Assembly (NCBI RefSeq): GCF_029871245.1
Contig: NZ_SSON01000070.1
Span: 124,001-188,000, forward strand
From: Pseudomonas sp. BN102
GTDB lineage: Bacteria > Pseudomonadota > Gammaproteobacteria > Pseudomonadales > Pseudomonadaceae
Direction of reading: 5' to 3'
DNA: 64,000 nucleotides
Position 1 is the first letter of the stretch. Every line of letters begins with the position of its first letter. Made by a program: the position numbers and the translations under genes. The notes beneath the pieces are model-generated. The model did not search any database. It was not told where the DNA came from and saw only the letters and a list, made by a program, of their open reading frames with translations. Of the stretch, positions 12,024-23,041 are shown piece after piece.

Positions 12024-12149
12024 GGATGATTCCTCGGTGGGGACGCCGCTAGTTTTCCAGCTCGCCGCAGGATTTTTCTGCCTGATTCGAGGGAAATGGA
12101 GGAATCTTTGGATAGACTTTCCTGGTAGTCAACGAAACCGGGAATTTTT

Positions 12150-12617
12150 ATGTCCGTCACCCTGGATGCCTACGACAAACGCATACTCGAGCTGCTGCAA
12201 GAGGACGCCAGCCTGGCTACCGCCGAGATCGCCGAGCGGGTGGGGCTGTCGCAGTCGCCCTGCTGGCGGCGCATCCAGCGTCTCAAGGAGGAGGGGGTGA
12301 TCCGCCGCCAGGTGACCCTGCTGGACCGGCGCAAGATCGGCCTCAACGCCCAGGTGTTCGCCCAGGTCAAGCTCAATGCCCACGGCCGTTCCAACCTCAC
12401 CGAGTTCGCCGAGGCCATGCGCCAGTTCCCTGAAGTGCTGGAATGCCATGTGCTGATGGGCGCGGTGGACTTCATGCTGCGTATCGTCACCAAGGACATC
12501 GAGGCCTACGAGCGCTTCTTCTTCGAGAAGCTGTCGCTGGTGCCGGGGATACAGGAAGTGAACTCCATCGTGGCGCTGTCGGAGATCAAGTCCACCACCA
12601 GCCTGCACATCGAGTAG
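12150..12617 (+). CDS. Lrp/AsnC family transcriptional regulator
   Basis: A 155-residue feast/famine regulator. The N-terminal winged helix-turn-helix (LDAYDKRILELLQEDASLATAEIAERVGLSQSPCWRRIQRLKEEGVI, about 5-50) matches the family closely. The C-terminal half is the RAM/AsnC effector domain (ECHVLMGAVDFMLRIVTKDIEAYERFF), which binds amino acids and builds octamers. It is divergent from the small ACT-like gene, a common target arrangement for such regulators. Its TAG stop codon (12615-12617) is formed by the first bases of the palindromic repeat that follows. Confidence 0.93.
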   Translation: MSVTLDAYDKRILELLQEDASLATAEIAERVGLSQSPCWRRIQRLKEEGVIRRQVTLLDRRKIGLNAQVFAQVKLNAHGRSNLTEFAEAMRQFPEVLECHVLMGAVDFMLRIVTKDIEAYERFFFEKLSLVPGIQEVNSIVALSEIKSTTSLHIE

Positions 12618-12723
12618 GTTGCGGCTGAGCGACGCGAAGCCCAACGATCGGAGCCCCAGGAACTCCCTGCCGGTCAATGTTGGGCTTCGCAGGCTCAGAC
12701 CTGCGCGGCCCGCACCAACCTAC
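12614..12723. repeat. Palindromic intergenic element, GTAGGTTGG family, copy 1
   Basis: About 110 bp beginning GTAGGTTG and ending CAACCTAC, with inner arms GCGAAGCCCAAC and GTTGGGCTTCGC. It has the same ends and inner arms as elements at 37834-37936 and 53482-53585; this is the most diverged copy. It fills the whole gap between convergent lrp-type and DUF502 genes. TAG at its left end and CTA at its right end are the stop codons of those genes. Confidence 0.85.
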
Positions 12724-13403
12724 GGGGATTGGTCGCTGGGGATAGCTACCGACTCCTTAGCCAGCTTCCCCGCCTGGTGCGGCGAGGTCAGCCCCATGGA
12801 CAGGTAGATGCCAGTCAGCCCATCTACGCCCATGTCGGCCGGGCGCACCCAGTCCACCGGGACGTAGATCAGCCCGCCACCCACCGGGATGGGTGCGCTG
12901 GGCACGAGCACGGCGCAGTACTGGCGGCCTTCGAGTTCGAAGCTTTCCGGGCTGGGCCGCAGTGCCAGCACGGCGGCGCCGTCGCCGCCGAAGAAGCACC
13001 AGACCGGGCTCATGGCGGTGATGTCGGCGTTCTTGCTGCGGTCCAACAGGCCGACGAAGCGGTCCGCCAGGCTGTAGAGGCTGCCGATCAGCGGCGCGCG
13101 GCGCAGGGTCATGTCCAGCAGCCAGGCCAGCGGCCGGCGCAGGCCGAGCTGCACCGCCAGGCCAAGGGGATAAAGGCTGCCCAGCAGCACCAGGGTGCCG
13201 ACAAAGTAGGCCAGGACGGGGTTGCTGGCGAAATGTTGGCCGAGGGCGCCGAGTAGCTGGCCGATCACCGTGGAGGGGCCCACCAGCTTGTTCAGCAGGC
13301 TGACCAGCCAGGCCAGCAGCGCCAGGGTCAGGACCAACGGCAGCAGGGCCAGCAGGCCGGTCAGCCAGGTGGTGACCACGGAGCGGAAGCTTTGCCGAAG
13401 CAT
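12720..13403 (-). CDS. DUF502 family inner-membrane protein
   Basis: A 227-residue protein with two N-terminal membrane helices (WLTGLLALLPLVLTLALLAWLV and VLAYFVGTLVLLGSLYPLGLAV). A conserved soluble part follows, including RAPLIGSLYSLADRF, VPSAPIPVGGGLIYVPVDWVRPADMGVDGLTGIYLSMGL. This is the DUF502 signature; members are thought to be membrane trafficking/envelope proteins but have no firm function. It lies 28 bp after the CYTH-CHAD gene on the same strand, so the two are probably co-transcribed. Its TAG stop codon lies inside the right end of a palindromic repeat. Confidence 0.85.
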   Translation of the reverse strand: MLRQSFRSVVTTWLTGLLALLPLVLTLALLAWLVSLLNKLVGPSTVIGQLLGALGQHFASNPVLAYFVGTLVLLGSLYPLGLAVQLGLRRPLAWLLDMTLRRAPLIGSLYSLADRFVGLLDRSKNADITAMSPVWCFFGGDGAAVLALRPSPESFELEGRQYCAVLVPSAPIPVGGGLIYVPVDWVRPADMGVDGLTGIYLSMGLTSPHQAGKLAKESVAIPSDQSP

Positions 13404-13431
13404 GGTGGTGGGGCTCCTCGAATCTAGCGCC

Positions 13432-14796
13432 TTACCGGGTCAGCGCCTTCCAGCTACGCAGGCTGATCAGGGTCTGCGCCTGTTCGCTGCGGGCGGCCAG
13501 CACTTCGCCGTCCAGCGGCAGAGCGGCCAGTTCGGCGAACTTGGCCAGCTCGCCGTAGCCGCGGTCGATTTCCGCCACGTCGAGCACCTGGCGCGCGAGG
13601 CGCAGCCACACCAGCAGGCGCTCGATGCGCGGCAGCTGTTCGGCCAGGTCCTCGGGCTGGCGCTTGTAGCGCTCCAGCTTCAGCGCCTCGGCTTCTTCGC
13701 CGAGCATGCGCGGCAGCCAGTTGCCGAGCGGCGCCTTGCCCTGGCGGTTGCCGCGGTCGTTGCGCTCGACGGTCCAGGCGCGGGCCAGCAGCCAGCGCGA
13801 GGCGTTGAGCGAGAACAGGCCCCAGCGGGTGCCCTGTAGCTCTTCGGTGAATTGCTTTGGCGCGGCATGGCGTACGGCTTCATCCTGCTCGCCGGCCTGC
13901 AGCCGCAGGCGCCAGTCCTTCAGTAGGGCGTCCAGTGCTTCACGCAGGTCGTGGCTGCTGGCGCGCGGTGCGGCCTGGCCAAGGCTGCCGATCAGGGCGC
14001 GCAGGTCGATGAGTTGCTGCACCCAGTCCACCAGCAGTTTCCAATGGCCATTGAAGCGGTACTGCTCGGCCAGACGCTGGCTGCTGCCCAGCAGGTGCCA
14101 GGCGAGGGCGGCGAAGGCGTCGTCCAGCGGCAGCTCCGCTGTCAGCTCCGGGGCCGGCAGGCTGAGGTGGTAGCTGTTGGCATCATGCAGGCGGTAGCCG
14201 CGCTCGGCCTTGCTGATGTCGCAGGGCATCAGCGGCAGGTCGGCGGCCAGCTCCGCAGCCAGCTCCAGCAGGGCTTCCGGCTCGCCCTGGCGCAGTTCCA
14301 GCTCCAGCTCGCAGATTTCTTCTTCCTGCTTGCCGGCGATCACCTTGCCCAGGTCCAGGGCGGCCTCGATTACCACCTTGGCCTTGCCGCGGCCCCAGGC
14401 GATCTCGGCCCGGTCGCGGGCGAAGTCGGTGGTGAAGATCGGCTTGAGCTGCTTCTTGTCGAGCTCGGCCAGGCTGGCAGGCCAGCAGTCGTCGGTAAGT
14501 TTCTTCGGGTCCAGCTTGGCCTTGTCCAGGTACCAGTCCCACTCGTTGCGCTCGGACAGGCCGGCCACGCTCTGACCACGGGTCTTGAGGGTCTGGATGA
14601 ACTGCTCGCCATCGCGGCGCAGGCGCAGGGCCACGCGGGCCTGGGCGAGGTCGCGCGCGGGAGTGTCGAAGTACTGGTTGAAGAGCTCGCGGCGTTCCCA
14701 GCCGGATTTGTTGCGCTTCTTCAGCAGCGGATGGTCGCGCAGGGCTTCCAGGGTTTCGCGGCTGGCGCGAAGCTTGATTTCGGTCTCTTTGTTCAT
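13432..14796 (-). CDS. CYTH-CHAD domain protein, probable inorganic triphosphatase
   Basis: A 454-residue protein. The N-terminal CYTH domain (about 1-200) begins with the ETEIKL form of the ExExK motif and carries the basic/acidic strand residues of the tunnel (RVALRLRRDGEQFIQTLKTRG, ERNEWDWYL, FTTDFARDRAEIAWG, ICELELELRQGE). The C-terminal CHAD domain (about 225-440) is helical and rich in conserved His/Arg/Lys, a polyphosphate-binding type. The pair is as in E. coli YgiF, which hydrolyses inorganic triphosphate. DUF502 follows on the same strand. It is divergent from argE. The substrate is inferred from family. Confidence 0.85.
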   Translation of the reverse strand: MNKETEIKLRASRETLEALRDHPLLKKRNKSGWERRELFNQYFDTPARDLAQARVALRLRRDGEQFIQTLKTRGQSVAGLSERNEWDWYLDKAKLDPKKLTDDCWPASLAELDKKQLKPIFTTDFARDRAEIAWGRGKAKVVIEAALDLGKVIAGKQEEEICELELELRQGEPEALLELAAELAADLPLMPCDISKAERGYRLHDANSYHLSLPAPELTAELPLDDAFAALAWHLLGSSQRLAEQYRFNGHWKLLVDWVQQLIDLRALIGSLGQAAPRASSHDLREALDALLKDWRLRLQAGEQDEAVRHAAPKQFTEELQGTRWGLFSLNASRWLLARAWTVERNDRGNRQGKAPLGNWLPRMLGEEAEALKLERYKRQPEDLAEQLPRIERLLVWLRLARQVLDVAEIDRGYGELAKFAELAALPLDGEVLAARSEQAQTLISLRSWKALTR

Positions 14797-14934
14797 GGCC
14801 GGCGTCTTTCAGGCGCAGCCAGGGGGTGGCTGCCAAGGCCGTGAAGTCTACAGGACAGGTCCCGGCCTTGCCGCAGCGGTTTCGCCTGGCGCGGCCTTGG
14901 GCCTATGATGATCCCTCGTCCGTGGAGGCCCCCG

Positions 14935-16092
14935 ATGTCCGTTCCAGACCTGAAATCGCAGTTCGCCGCGCTGATCGCCACGCCCTCGGTGAGCTGCACC
15001 CAGCCCAACTGGGACCAGTCGAACCAGGCGGTGATCGAACTGCTGGCCGCCTGGCTCGGCGACCTCGGCTTCCGCTGCGAGATCCAGCAGGTGGCGCCGG
15101 GCAAGGCCAATCTGCTGGCCACCTATGGCACCGGCCCCGGCGGCCTGGTGCTGGCCGGGCACAGCGATACGGTGCCCTTCGATGGCGCCCTGTGGAAAAC
15201 CGACCCGCTGAAACTCAGCGAGGCGGATGGCCGCTGGTACGGCCTGGGCAGCTGCGACATGAAGGGCTTCTTCCCGCTGGCCATCGAGGCCGTGCGCGGT
15301 TTGCTGGACCAACCGTTCCGCCAGCCGCTGATGATCCTCGCCACCTGCGACGAGGAAAGCTCCATGGCCGGCGCCCGTGCCCTGGCCGAGGCCGGTCGGC
15401 CGCTGGGCCGCGCGGCGGTGATCGGCGAGCCCACGGGGCTCAAGCCCATCCGCCTGCACAAGGGCGTGATGATGGAACGCATCGACATCCTCGGGCAGAG
15501 CGGCCACTCCTCCGACCCCAGCCTTGGCCGCAGCGCCCTGGAAGCCATGCATGCGGTGATGAGCGACCTGATCGCACTGCGTGGCGAGTGGCAGCAAGAG
15601 TTCCGCAACCCGCAGTTCAGCGTGCCGCAGCCCACCCTCAACCTTGGTTGCATCCACGGCGGCGACAATCCCAACCGCATCTGCGGCCAGTGCAGCCTGG
15701 AGTTCGACCTGCGGCCGCTGCCGGGGATGAACCCCGAGACGTTGCGCGCGGTGATCCGCCAGCGCCTGCGGCCGGTGGCCGAGCACTTCCAGGTGAAGAT
15801 CGACTTCAAGCCGCTGTTCCCGGCGGTGCCGCCCTTCGAGCAGTCGCCGGAAAGTGATCTGGTGCGCCTGGCCGAACGTCTTACTGGCCATACCGCGCAG
15901 GCGGTGGCCTTCGGCACCGAAGCGCCTTATCTTCAGCAGCTCGGTTGCGAGACCCTGGTGCTTGGTCCTGGCGATATCGCCTGCGCCCACCAGCCGGACG
16001 AGCACCTCGAGTTGTCACGGATCGAGCCTACCGTTGCGCTATTGCGCCAGCTCATCCAGCATTACTGCCTGCAATCCGCCACCACGTCCTGA
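14935..16092 (+). CDS. argE: Acetylornithine deacetylase
   Basis: ArgE removes the acetyl group from N-acetylornithine to give ornithine. The 385-residue protein is an M20 metallopeptidase-fold enzyme with HSDTVPFD (His76, Asp78), GLGSCDMKG (Asp108) and the TCDEESSM segment (Glu140 and Glu141, the general base and a zinc ligand). A dimerisation insert starts near RLHKGVMMERIDILG. Start 14935 is chosen over an in-frame ATG at 14905 because GGAGG lies 7 bases before it and homology starts there. argA follows 111 bp downstream, so two arginine-biosynthesis genes are adjacent, as in PAO1. Confidence 0.94.
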   Translation: MSVPDLKSQFAALIATPSVSCTQPNWDQSNQAVIELLAAWLGDLGFRCEIQQVAPGKANLLATYGTGPGGLVLAGHSDTVPFDGALWKTDPLKLSEADGRWYGLGSCDMKGFFPLAIEAVRGLLDQPFRQPLMILATCDEESSMAGARALAEAGRPLGRAAVIGEPTGLKPIRLHKGVMMERIDILGQSGHSSDPSLGRSALEAMHAVMSDLIALRGEWQQEFRNPQFSVPQPTLNLGCIHGGDNPNRICGQCSLEFDLRPLPGMNPETLRAVIRQRLRPVAEHFQVKIDFKPLFPAVPPFEQSPESDLVRLAERLTGHTAQAVAFGTEAPYLQQLGCETLVLGPGDIACAHQPDEHLELSRIEPTVALLRQLIQHYCLQSATTS

Positions 16093-16203
16093 CCGGGAGG
16101 GTTTCCGTTGATGCTCATGCGACGACGATAAAGCGCCGACTTTTTTAGCTCCTCAGCTGGAGCCGCATTCGTCTATTCGCCACTTCTTCAGGCTCACGGA
16201 ACC

Positions 16204-17502
16204 ATGCCCGATTACGTCAACTGGCTGCGCCACGCTTCCCCCTACATCAACTCCCACCGGGACTGCACCTTCGTGGTCATGCTGCCCGGCGAGGGCGTTG
16301 CCCACCCGAATTTCGGCAATATCGTCCACGACCTGGTGCTGTTGCACAGCCTGGGCGTGCGTCTGGTGCTGGTGCACGGTTCGCGCCCGCAGATCGAGGC
16401 GCGCCTGGCCGCCCGCGGCCTGACTCCGCATTTCCACCGCGACCTGCGGATCACCGATGGCCCGACCCTGGAGTGCGTGATCGACGCCGTCGGCCAGCTG
16501 CGCATCGCCCTCGAGGCGCGCCTGTCCATGGACATCGCCGCCTCGCCCATGCAGGGCTCGCGACTGCGGGTGAGCACCGGCAATTTCGTCACCGCGCGGC
16601 CCATCGGTGTGGTCGACGGCATCGACTACCACCACACCGGCGAAGTGCGCCGGGTTGACCGCAAGGGCATTGGCCGGCTGCTGGACGAGCGCACCATCGT
16701 GCTGCTCTCGCCGCTGGGCTACTCGCCCACCGGGGAAATCTTCAACCTCGCCTGTGAAGATGTGGCCACCCGCGTCGCGATCGACCTGGGAGCGGACAAG
16801 CTGGTCCTGTTCGGCGCCGAGCGCGGCCTGATCGACGAATCCGGCAAGCTGGTGCGCGAACTGCGTCCTCAGCAGGTGCCACCGCACCTGACGCGGCTGG
16901 GCAACAACTACCAGGCGGAGCTGCTGGACGCCGCCGCCCAGGCCTGCCGCGCCGGGGTCAAGCGCAGCCACATGGTCAGCTATGCCGACGACGGCTCCCT
17001 GCTCACCGAGCTGTTCACCCGCGACGGTGGGGGCACGCTGGTGGACCAGGAGCAGTTCGAGTCCCTGCGCGAAGCCACCATCGACGACGTCGGCGGTCTG
17101 ATCGACCTGATCACCCCGCTGGAGGACCAGGGCATCCTGGTGCGCCGTTCGCGGGAGGTGCTGGAGCGGGAAATCGGCCAGTTCACCATTGTCGAGCGCG
17201 ATGGGCTGATCATCGCCTGCGCGGCGCTCTATCCCATCGCCGACTCCGAAGCCGGCGAGCTGGCCTGCCTGGCGGTGAACCCGGAATATCGCCACGGCGG
17301 CCGCGGCGACGAGCTGCTGGAACGTATCGAGGAGCGTGCCCGGGCCCAGGGCCTGAAGACGCTCTTCGTTCTCACTACCCGTACCGCCCACTGGTTTCGC
17401 GAGCGCGGCTTCCAGCCCAGCGGCGTCGAGCGCCTGCCGGCGGCGCGGGCCTCGCTGTACAACTTCCAGCGCAATTCGCAGATCTTCGAGAAAACACTCT
17501 GA
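16204..17502 (+). CDS. argA: N-acetylglutamate synthase
   Basis: ArgA makes N-acetylglutamate from glutamate and acetyl-CoA, the first step of arginine synthesis, and is the usual arginine-inhibited point. The 432-residue protein has the fused arrangement: an amino-acid-kinase domain (FVVMLPGEGVAHPNFGNIVHDLVLLHSLGVRLVLVHG, about 20-280) that binds the arginine effector, then a GNAT domain (AVNPEYRHGGRGDELLERIEERARAQG, about 290-430) that binds acetyl-CoA. Length is typical of the gamma-proteobacterial form. It is convergent with gshA; the palindrome at 17546-17577 lies between them. Confidence 0.95.
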   Translation: MPDYVNWLRHASPYINSHRDCTFVVMLPGEGVAHPNFGNIVHDLVLLHSLGVRLVLVHGSRPQIEARLAARGLTPHFHRDLRITDGPTLECVIDAVGQLRIALEARLSMDIAASPMQGSRLRVSTGNFVTARPIGVVDGIDYHHTGEVRRVDRKGIGRLLDERTIVLLSPLGYSPTGEIFNLACEDVATRVAIDLGADKLVLFGAERGLIDESGKLVRELRPQQVPPHLTRLGNNYQAELLDAAAQACRAGVKRSHMVSYADDGSLLTELFTRDGGGTLVDQEQFESLREATIDDVGGLIDLITPLEDQGILVRRSREVLEREIGQFTIVERDGLIIACAALYPIADSEAGELACLAVNPEYRHGGRGDELLERIEERARAQGLKTLFVLTTRTAHWFRERGFQPSGVERLPAARASLYNFQRNSQIFEKTL

Positions 17503-17545
17503 TCTTCGCCCGAGCGCGACGCGCTCATATGGCGAGGTCTGCTCT

Positions 17546-17577
17546 CCTGTGGGGGCGAATAAATTCGCCCCCACAGG
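17546..17577. repeat. Short palindromic element, TGTGGGGGCGAAT family, copy 1
   Basis: A 32-bp near-perfect palindrome: CCTGTGGGGGCGAAT, AA, then its reverse complement. It is the short form of a family with other copies at 28432-28527, 37067-37094, 43881-43978 and 55760-55857. Placed between convergent argA and gshA, it could fold into a 15-bp stem in both transcripts and help terminate or protect them, although no T-run follows. Confidence 0.85.
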
Positions 17578-17600
17578 ATCCGTGCAGGGCGATTCGCTGA

Positions 17601-19187
17601 TCAGTTGCTGATCAACCCGAGGATGCTCGCCTGGTAGGCGGCGACGAAGGTGTCGAAGTCAACTTCCGGTTCGGCTTCCAGCCGCGCCTGTTCCGCCAGG
17701 GATTCCCGGGCCAAGGCTTCGAAACGGGCCTGTTGGTCCGCGTCGAGGGGCTGGCTGCGGAAGTACTCGGCGTGACGGCGGCTCTGGCGCAGGGCGAACT
17801 GGCTGAAGCTTTCGCCGCGCTGGCGCAGTTCGGCCAGCACCTGTGCCGAGGGAGTCAGCTCCGGATCGGCGACCTTGGCGCGCTGGGCGGCCAGGGCGAC
17901 GGCATGTTCCTGACCGCCATGGGCGGCATCCAGCAGCTCGGCGGTGCGGGCGATACGGTCGAGCAGCTCGGTGGCCCATTCGGTCAGGTCGACGGCGTGG
18001 CCGTGGCGCTGCAGTTGCAGACCCGGACGGCGGCCTTCCTTGACCACTCGTTGGAAGTTGTCGGTGGCGCCGCGGCATTCCTCGCCCGCCATCGGCGGGC
18101 TGTCCTGCAGGGCGCAGAACAGCAGGAAGGCGTCGAGGAAGCGCGCCTCCTGCAGGTCGATGCCCAGCGGCAGGAAGGGGTTGATATCCAGGCAGCGTAC
18201 CTCGACGTACTGCACGCCACGGGCCATCAGTGCCTGGATGGGGCGCTCGCCGGTGTAGGTGATGCGCTTGGGCCTGATGCTCGAGTAGTACTCGTTCTCG
18301 ATCTGGATCACGTTGGTGTTCAGCTGCACCCACTCGCCGTTCTGCTTGGTGCCGATCTCGGCGTAGGGCGGGTAGGGCGTGGACACCGCCTGGCGCAGGC
18401 TCGACAGGTAGCTGTCGAGGCTGTTGTAGCAGGGTGTGAGGCCGGACTGGGCGTTGTTCTGGTAGCCCAGGTCGCTCATCCGCAGGCTGGTGGCGTAAGG
18501 CAGGTAGAGGGTGTCGGCGTCGAGGCTGTCGAGGTCATGCGGACGGCCGCGCAGGAAGCTCTTGTCCAGGGCTGGCGCGGCGCCGAACAGGTACATCAGC
18601 AGCCAGCTGTAGCGGCGGAAGTTGCGGATCATCGCGATGTAGCGCGCCGACTGGTAGTCGCGCTCGCTCTGCGGATCGCCCTCGGCCTGCTTGAGCAGCG
18701 GCCAGAGGGCCTCGGGCAGGGAGTAGTTGTAGTGGATGCCGGCGATGCACTGCATGGTCTTGCCATAGCGCACGGCCAGGCCGCGGCGGTAGACATACTT
18801 CAGGCGGCCGATGGGCGAACTGCCATAGCGGGCGATGGGGATCTCTTCCTCACCCGGCAGGCGGCAGGGCATGGAGGCGCTCCAGAGCAGTTCGTCGCCG
18901 AGCTTGTCGACGGTGAAACGATGGACTTTCTCCAGGTCCGCCAGGGTCGCCGCCGGGTCGGGCTCGGCAGGAGTGATGAACTCCAGCAGGGATTCCGAAT
19001 AGTCGGTGGTGATCTGCGCATGGGTCAGGGCCGAGCCCAGGGCGGTGGAGTGCGGCGTCAGCGCCAGTTGGCCATTGCCTTCGACCCGCAGGCATTCACG
19101 CTCGATGCCGTGCAGGCAACGTGTGAGCAGGGGCAGGTTGGCGCGCTCGCCGAGCAAGGCCAGGCGGCGGGAAAGAAGATCGCTCAA
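17601..19187 (-). CDS. gshA: Glutamate-cysteine ligase
   Basis: GshA joins glutamate and cysteine in the first, ATP-dependent step of glutathione synthesis. The 528-residue protein is the gamma-proteobacterial type ([51 protein letters not shown]). The frame is also open from a GTG at 19202, but a TTG at 19187 is preferred: AAGGA lies 7 bases before it, and [14 protein letters not shown] is the N-terminus I remember for P. aeruginosa GshA. The rare TTG start would keep translation low. A stem-loop lies in the leader at 19258-19290. Confidence 0.92.
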   Translation of the reverse strand: MSDLLSRRLALLGERANLPLLTRCLHGIERECLRVEGNGQLALTPHSTALGSALTHAQITTDYSESLLEFITPAEPDPAATLADLEKVHRFTVDKLGDELLWSASMPCRLPGEEEIPIARYGSSPIGRLKYVYRRGLAVRYGKTMQCIAGIHYNYSLPEALWPLLKQAEGDPQSERDYQSARYIAMIRNFRRYSWLLMYLFGAAPALDKSFLRGRPHDLDSLDADTLYLPYATSLRMSDLGYQNNAQSGLTPCYNSLDSYLSSLRQAVSTPYPPYAEIGTKQNGEWVQLNTNVIQIENEYYSSIRPKRITYTGERPIQALMARGVQYVEVRCLDINPFLPLGIDLQEARFLDAFLLFCALQDSPPMAGEECRGATDNFQRVVKEGRRPGLQLQRHGHAVDLTEWATELLDRIARTAELLDAAHGGQEHAVALAAQRAKVADPELTPSAQVLAELRQRGESFSQFALRQSRRHAEYFRSQPLDADQQARFEALARESLAEQARLEAEPEVDFDTFVAAYQASILGLISN

Positions 19188-19257
19188 TTTGGAATCCTTC
19201 ACGCGTCGGTCGCCCCAATATGGGGGTGGACCAAGCTGTCTACAAGAGGCGGACTTC

Positions 19258-19290
19258 GCCGCCGGCCGAAATACTTTTCCCGCCGGCGGC
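19258..19290 (-). other. GC-rich stem-loop upstream of gshA
   Basis: GCCGCCGGC (19258-19266) and GCCGGCGGC (19282-19290) pair over a 15-base loop in the gap between the thioesterase gene and gshA. No T-run follows on the minus strand, so it may be a weak terminator for tex-thioesterase or part of a gshA leader. Only the pairing itself is certain. Confidence 0.4.
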
Positions 19291-19337
19291 TCGCGTTGTC
19301 GCTTCGTCCAGAATAGAGCTTTGTCGCCACCCCGCGG

Positions 19338-19723
19338 TTACAGCTGAGCGAAGGTGCCTTGTCCCCGGGCGACCAACTTGTCGCCTTGCAGTACATCGGC
19401 TTCCACCACCAGGGTGCGCTTGCCGGCGTGCAGCACCCGTGCCTTGCAGATCACCTCGCCCTCGGCCACCGGGCGAATGTAGTTGATCTTGCATTCCAGG
19501 GTGGCGCTGCGCCGGTCGAAGCCATGGGAGCTGGAACAGGCCAGCCCCATGGTGATGTCCAGCAAGGAGAAGATGGCGCCGCCGTGCATCACCTGGGCGC
19601 GGTTGCGCAGGTGCTCGTCCATGGGCAGGCGCGCCTCGGCGACGCCGTCCCCAAGGCTCAGCGGTTCGATGCCCAGTAGCTTGCTGTAAGCGCTGGCGGC
19701 GTGCAGGTCGGCGAGGTCCATGG

Positions 19724-19727
<4 letters not shown>
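19338..19727 (-). CDS. PaaI-type hotdog-fold acyl-CoA thioesterase
   Basis: A 129-residue hotdog thioesterase. The motif [16 protein letters not shown] carries the active-site His-Gly-Gly and the Asp on the following helix; [31 protein letters not shown] completes the fold. The substrate acyl-CoA is not predictable. The GTG start at 19727 overlaps the tex stop codon (GTGA); an ATG two codons later, at 19721, is an equally good start. Either way translation is coupled to tex. PAO1 has a hypothetical thioesterase gene in the same place between gshA and tex. Confidence 0.88.
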
Positions 19728-22045
<2,318 letters not shown>

Positions 22046-22147
22046 TGAAAAACACCTGCATGGGCGGCAGCCGGGGGCCGGGCCACGGGGCCTACCGCGG
22101 AAAAACAGAACGGCGAGCCAGGGCTCGCCGGTGATGAAAGGCGCCGC

Positions 22148-22179
22148 ATTATAAACACCGAGTTCCGCAGGGTAGGGAA
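22148..22179 (-). promoter_or_regulatory. Likely promoter for tex
   Basis: On the minus strand a consensus -10 TATAAT occurs at 22153-22148; the upstream TTCCCT near 22179-22174 is a poor -35. Transcription would begin near 22141, leaving a leader of about 95 nt. That leader contains the stem CGGCGAGCC/GGCTCGCCG at 22111-22130. Confidence 0.45.
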
Positions 22180-22266
22180 CCGTTCGGGGAAAAATCTGCT
22201 AACAATGGGCAAGCCGCCACGCGCCGACAGCAGGTGATAATGCGCGGCTTGCAAACAGGAGAAATC

Positions 22267-22998
22267 ATGAGCAGCAACTCGACCGCTGAAGGCGAAAAGA
22301 TCCTCATTGTCGACGACGATGCCCGTCTGCGGCGCCTTCTGGAGCGCTTCTTCGACGAGCAGGGCTTCCGCGTGCGCGCGGTGGAAAACGTCGAGCAGAT
22401 GGACCGCCTGCTGGCTCGCGAGCTCTTCAACCTGGTGGTGCTGGACCTGATGCTGCCGGGTGAAGACGGCTTGTCCGCCTGCCGCCGCCTGCGCGCGTCC
22501 AACAACCAGGTGCCGATCATCATGCTCACCGCCAAGGGCGACGAGTCGAGCCGCATCCAGGGGCTTGAACTGGGCGCCGACGACTACCTGGCCAAGCCGT
22601 TCAATCCCCGCGAGCTGCTGGCGCGGATCAAGGCGGTCCTGCGCCGCCAGGCGCCCCAGGTGCCGGGTGCACCGGCCAGCGAGGACGAGAGCGTCAGCTT
22701 CGGCGAGTACGAGCTGTCCTTGGCCACCCGCGAGCTGAAACGCGGCGACGAGGTGCAGATGCTCACCACGGGCGAGTTCGCCGTGCTCAAGGCCCTGGTC
22801 CAGCACGCCCGCGAACCCTTGACCCGCGACAAACTGATGAACCTGGCCCGGGGCCGCGAATGGGATGCCCTGGAGCGCTCCATCGACGTGCAGATATCCC
22901 GCCTGCGCCGGCTGATCGAGCCGGACCCTTCCAAGCCGCGCTATATCCAGACCGTCTGGGGCGTCGGCTACGTGTTCGTACCCGATGGCAACAAGTGA
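22267..22998 (+). CDS. amgR: OmpR-family response regulator AmgR
   Basis: A 243-residue response regulator. The receiver domain (KILIVDDDARLRRLLERFF) has phospho-acceptor Asp60 in VVLDLMLPGEDG and the KPF switch loop. The C-terminal winged-helix DNA-binding domain ends ...SKPRYIQTVWGVGYVFVP. High similarity to OmpR and the partner sensor downstream identify it as AmgR, the P. aeruginosa envelope-stress regulator linked to aminoglycoside tolerance. Start 22267 is chosen because CAGGAG lies 7 bases before it; an in-frame ATG at 22234 lacks a good site. It is divergent from tex with about 220 bp between. Confidence 0.94.
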   Translation: MSSNSTAEGEKILIVDDDARLRRLLERFFDEQGFRVRAVENVEQMDRLLARELFNLVVLDLMLPGEDGLSACRRLRASNNQVPIIMLTAKGDESSRIQGLELGADDYLAKPFNPRELLARIKAVLRRQAPQVPGAPASEDESVSFGEYELSLATRELKRGDEVQMLTTGEFAVLKALVQHAREPLTRDKLMNLARGREWDALERSIDVQISRLRRLIEPDPSKPRYIQTVWGVGYVFVPDGNK

Positions 22999-23041
22999 TC
23001 GTGCGGCGGGCGTACCCGCCGCCGGGCAACCCAGGGTGGTC

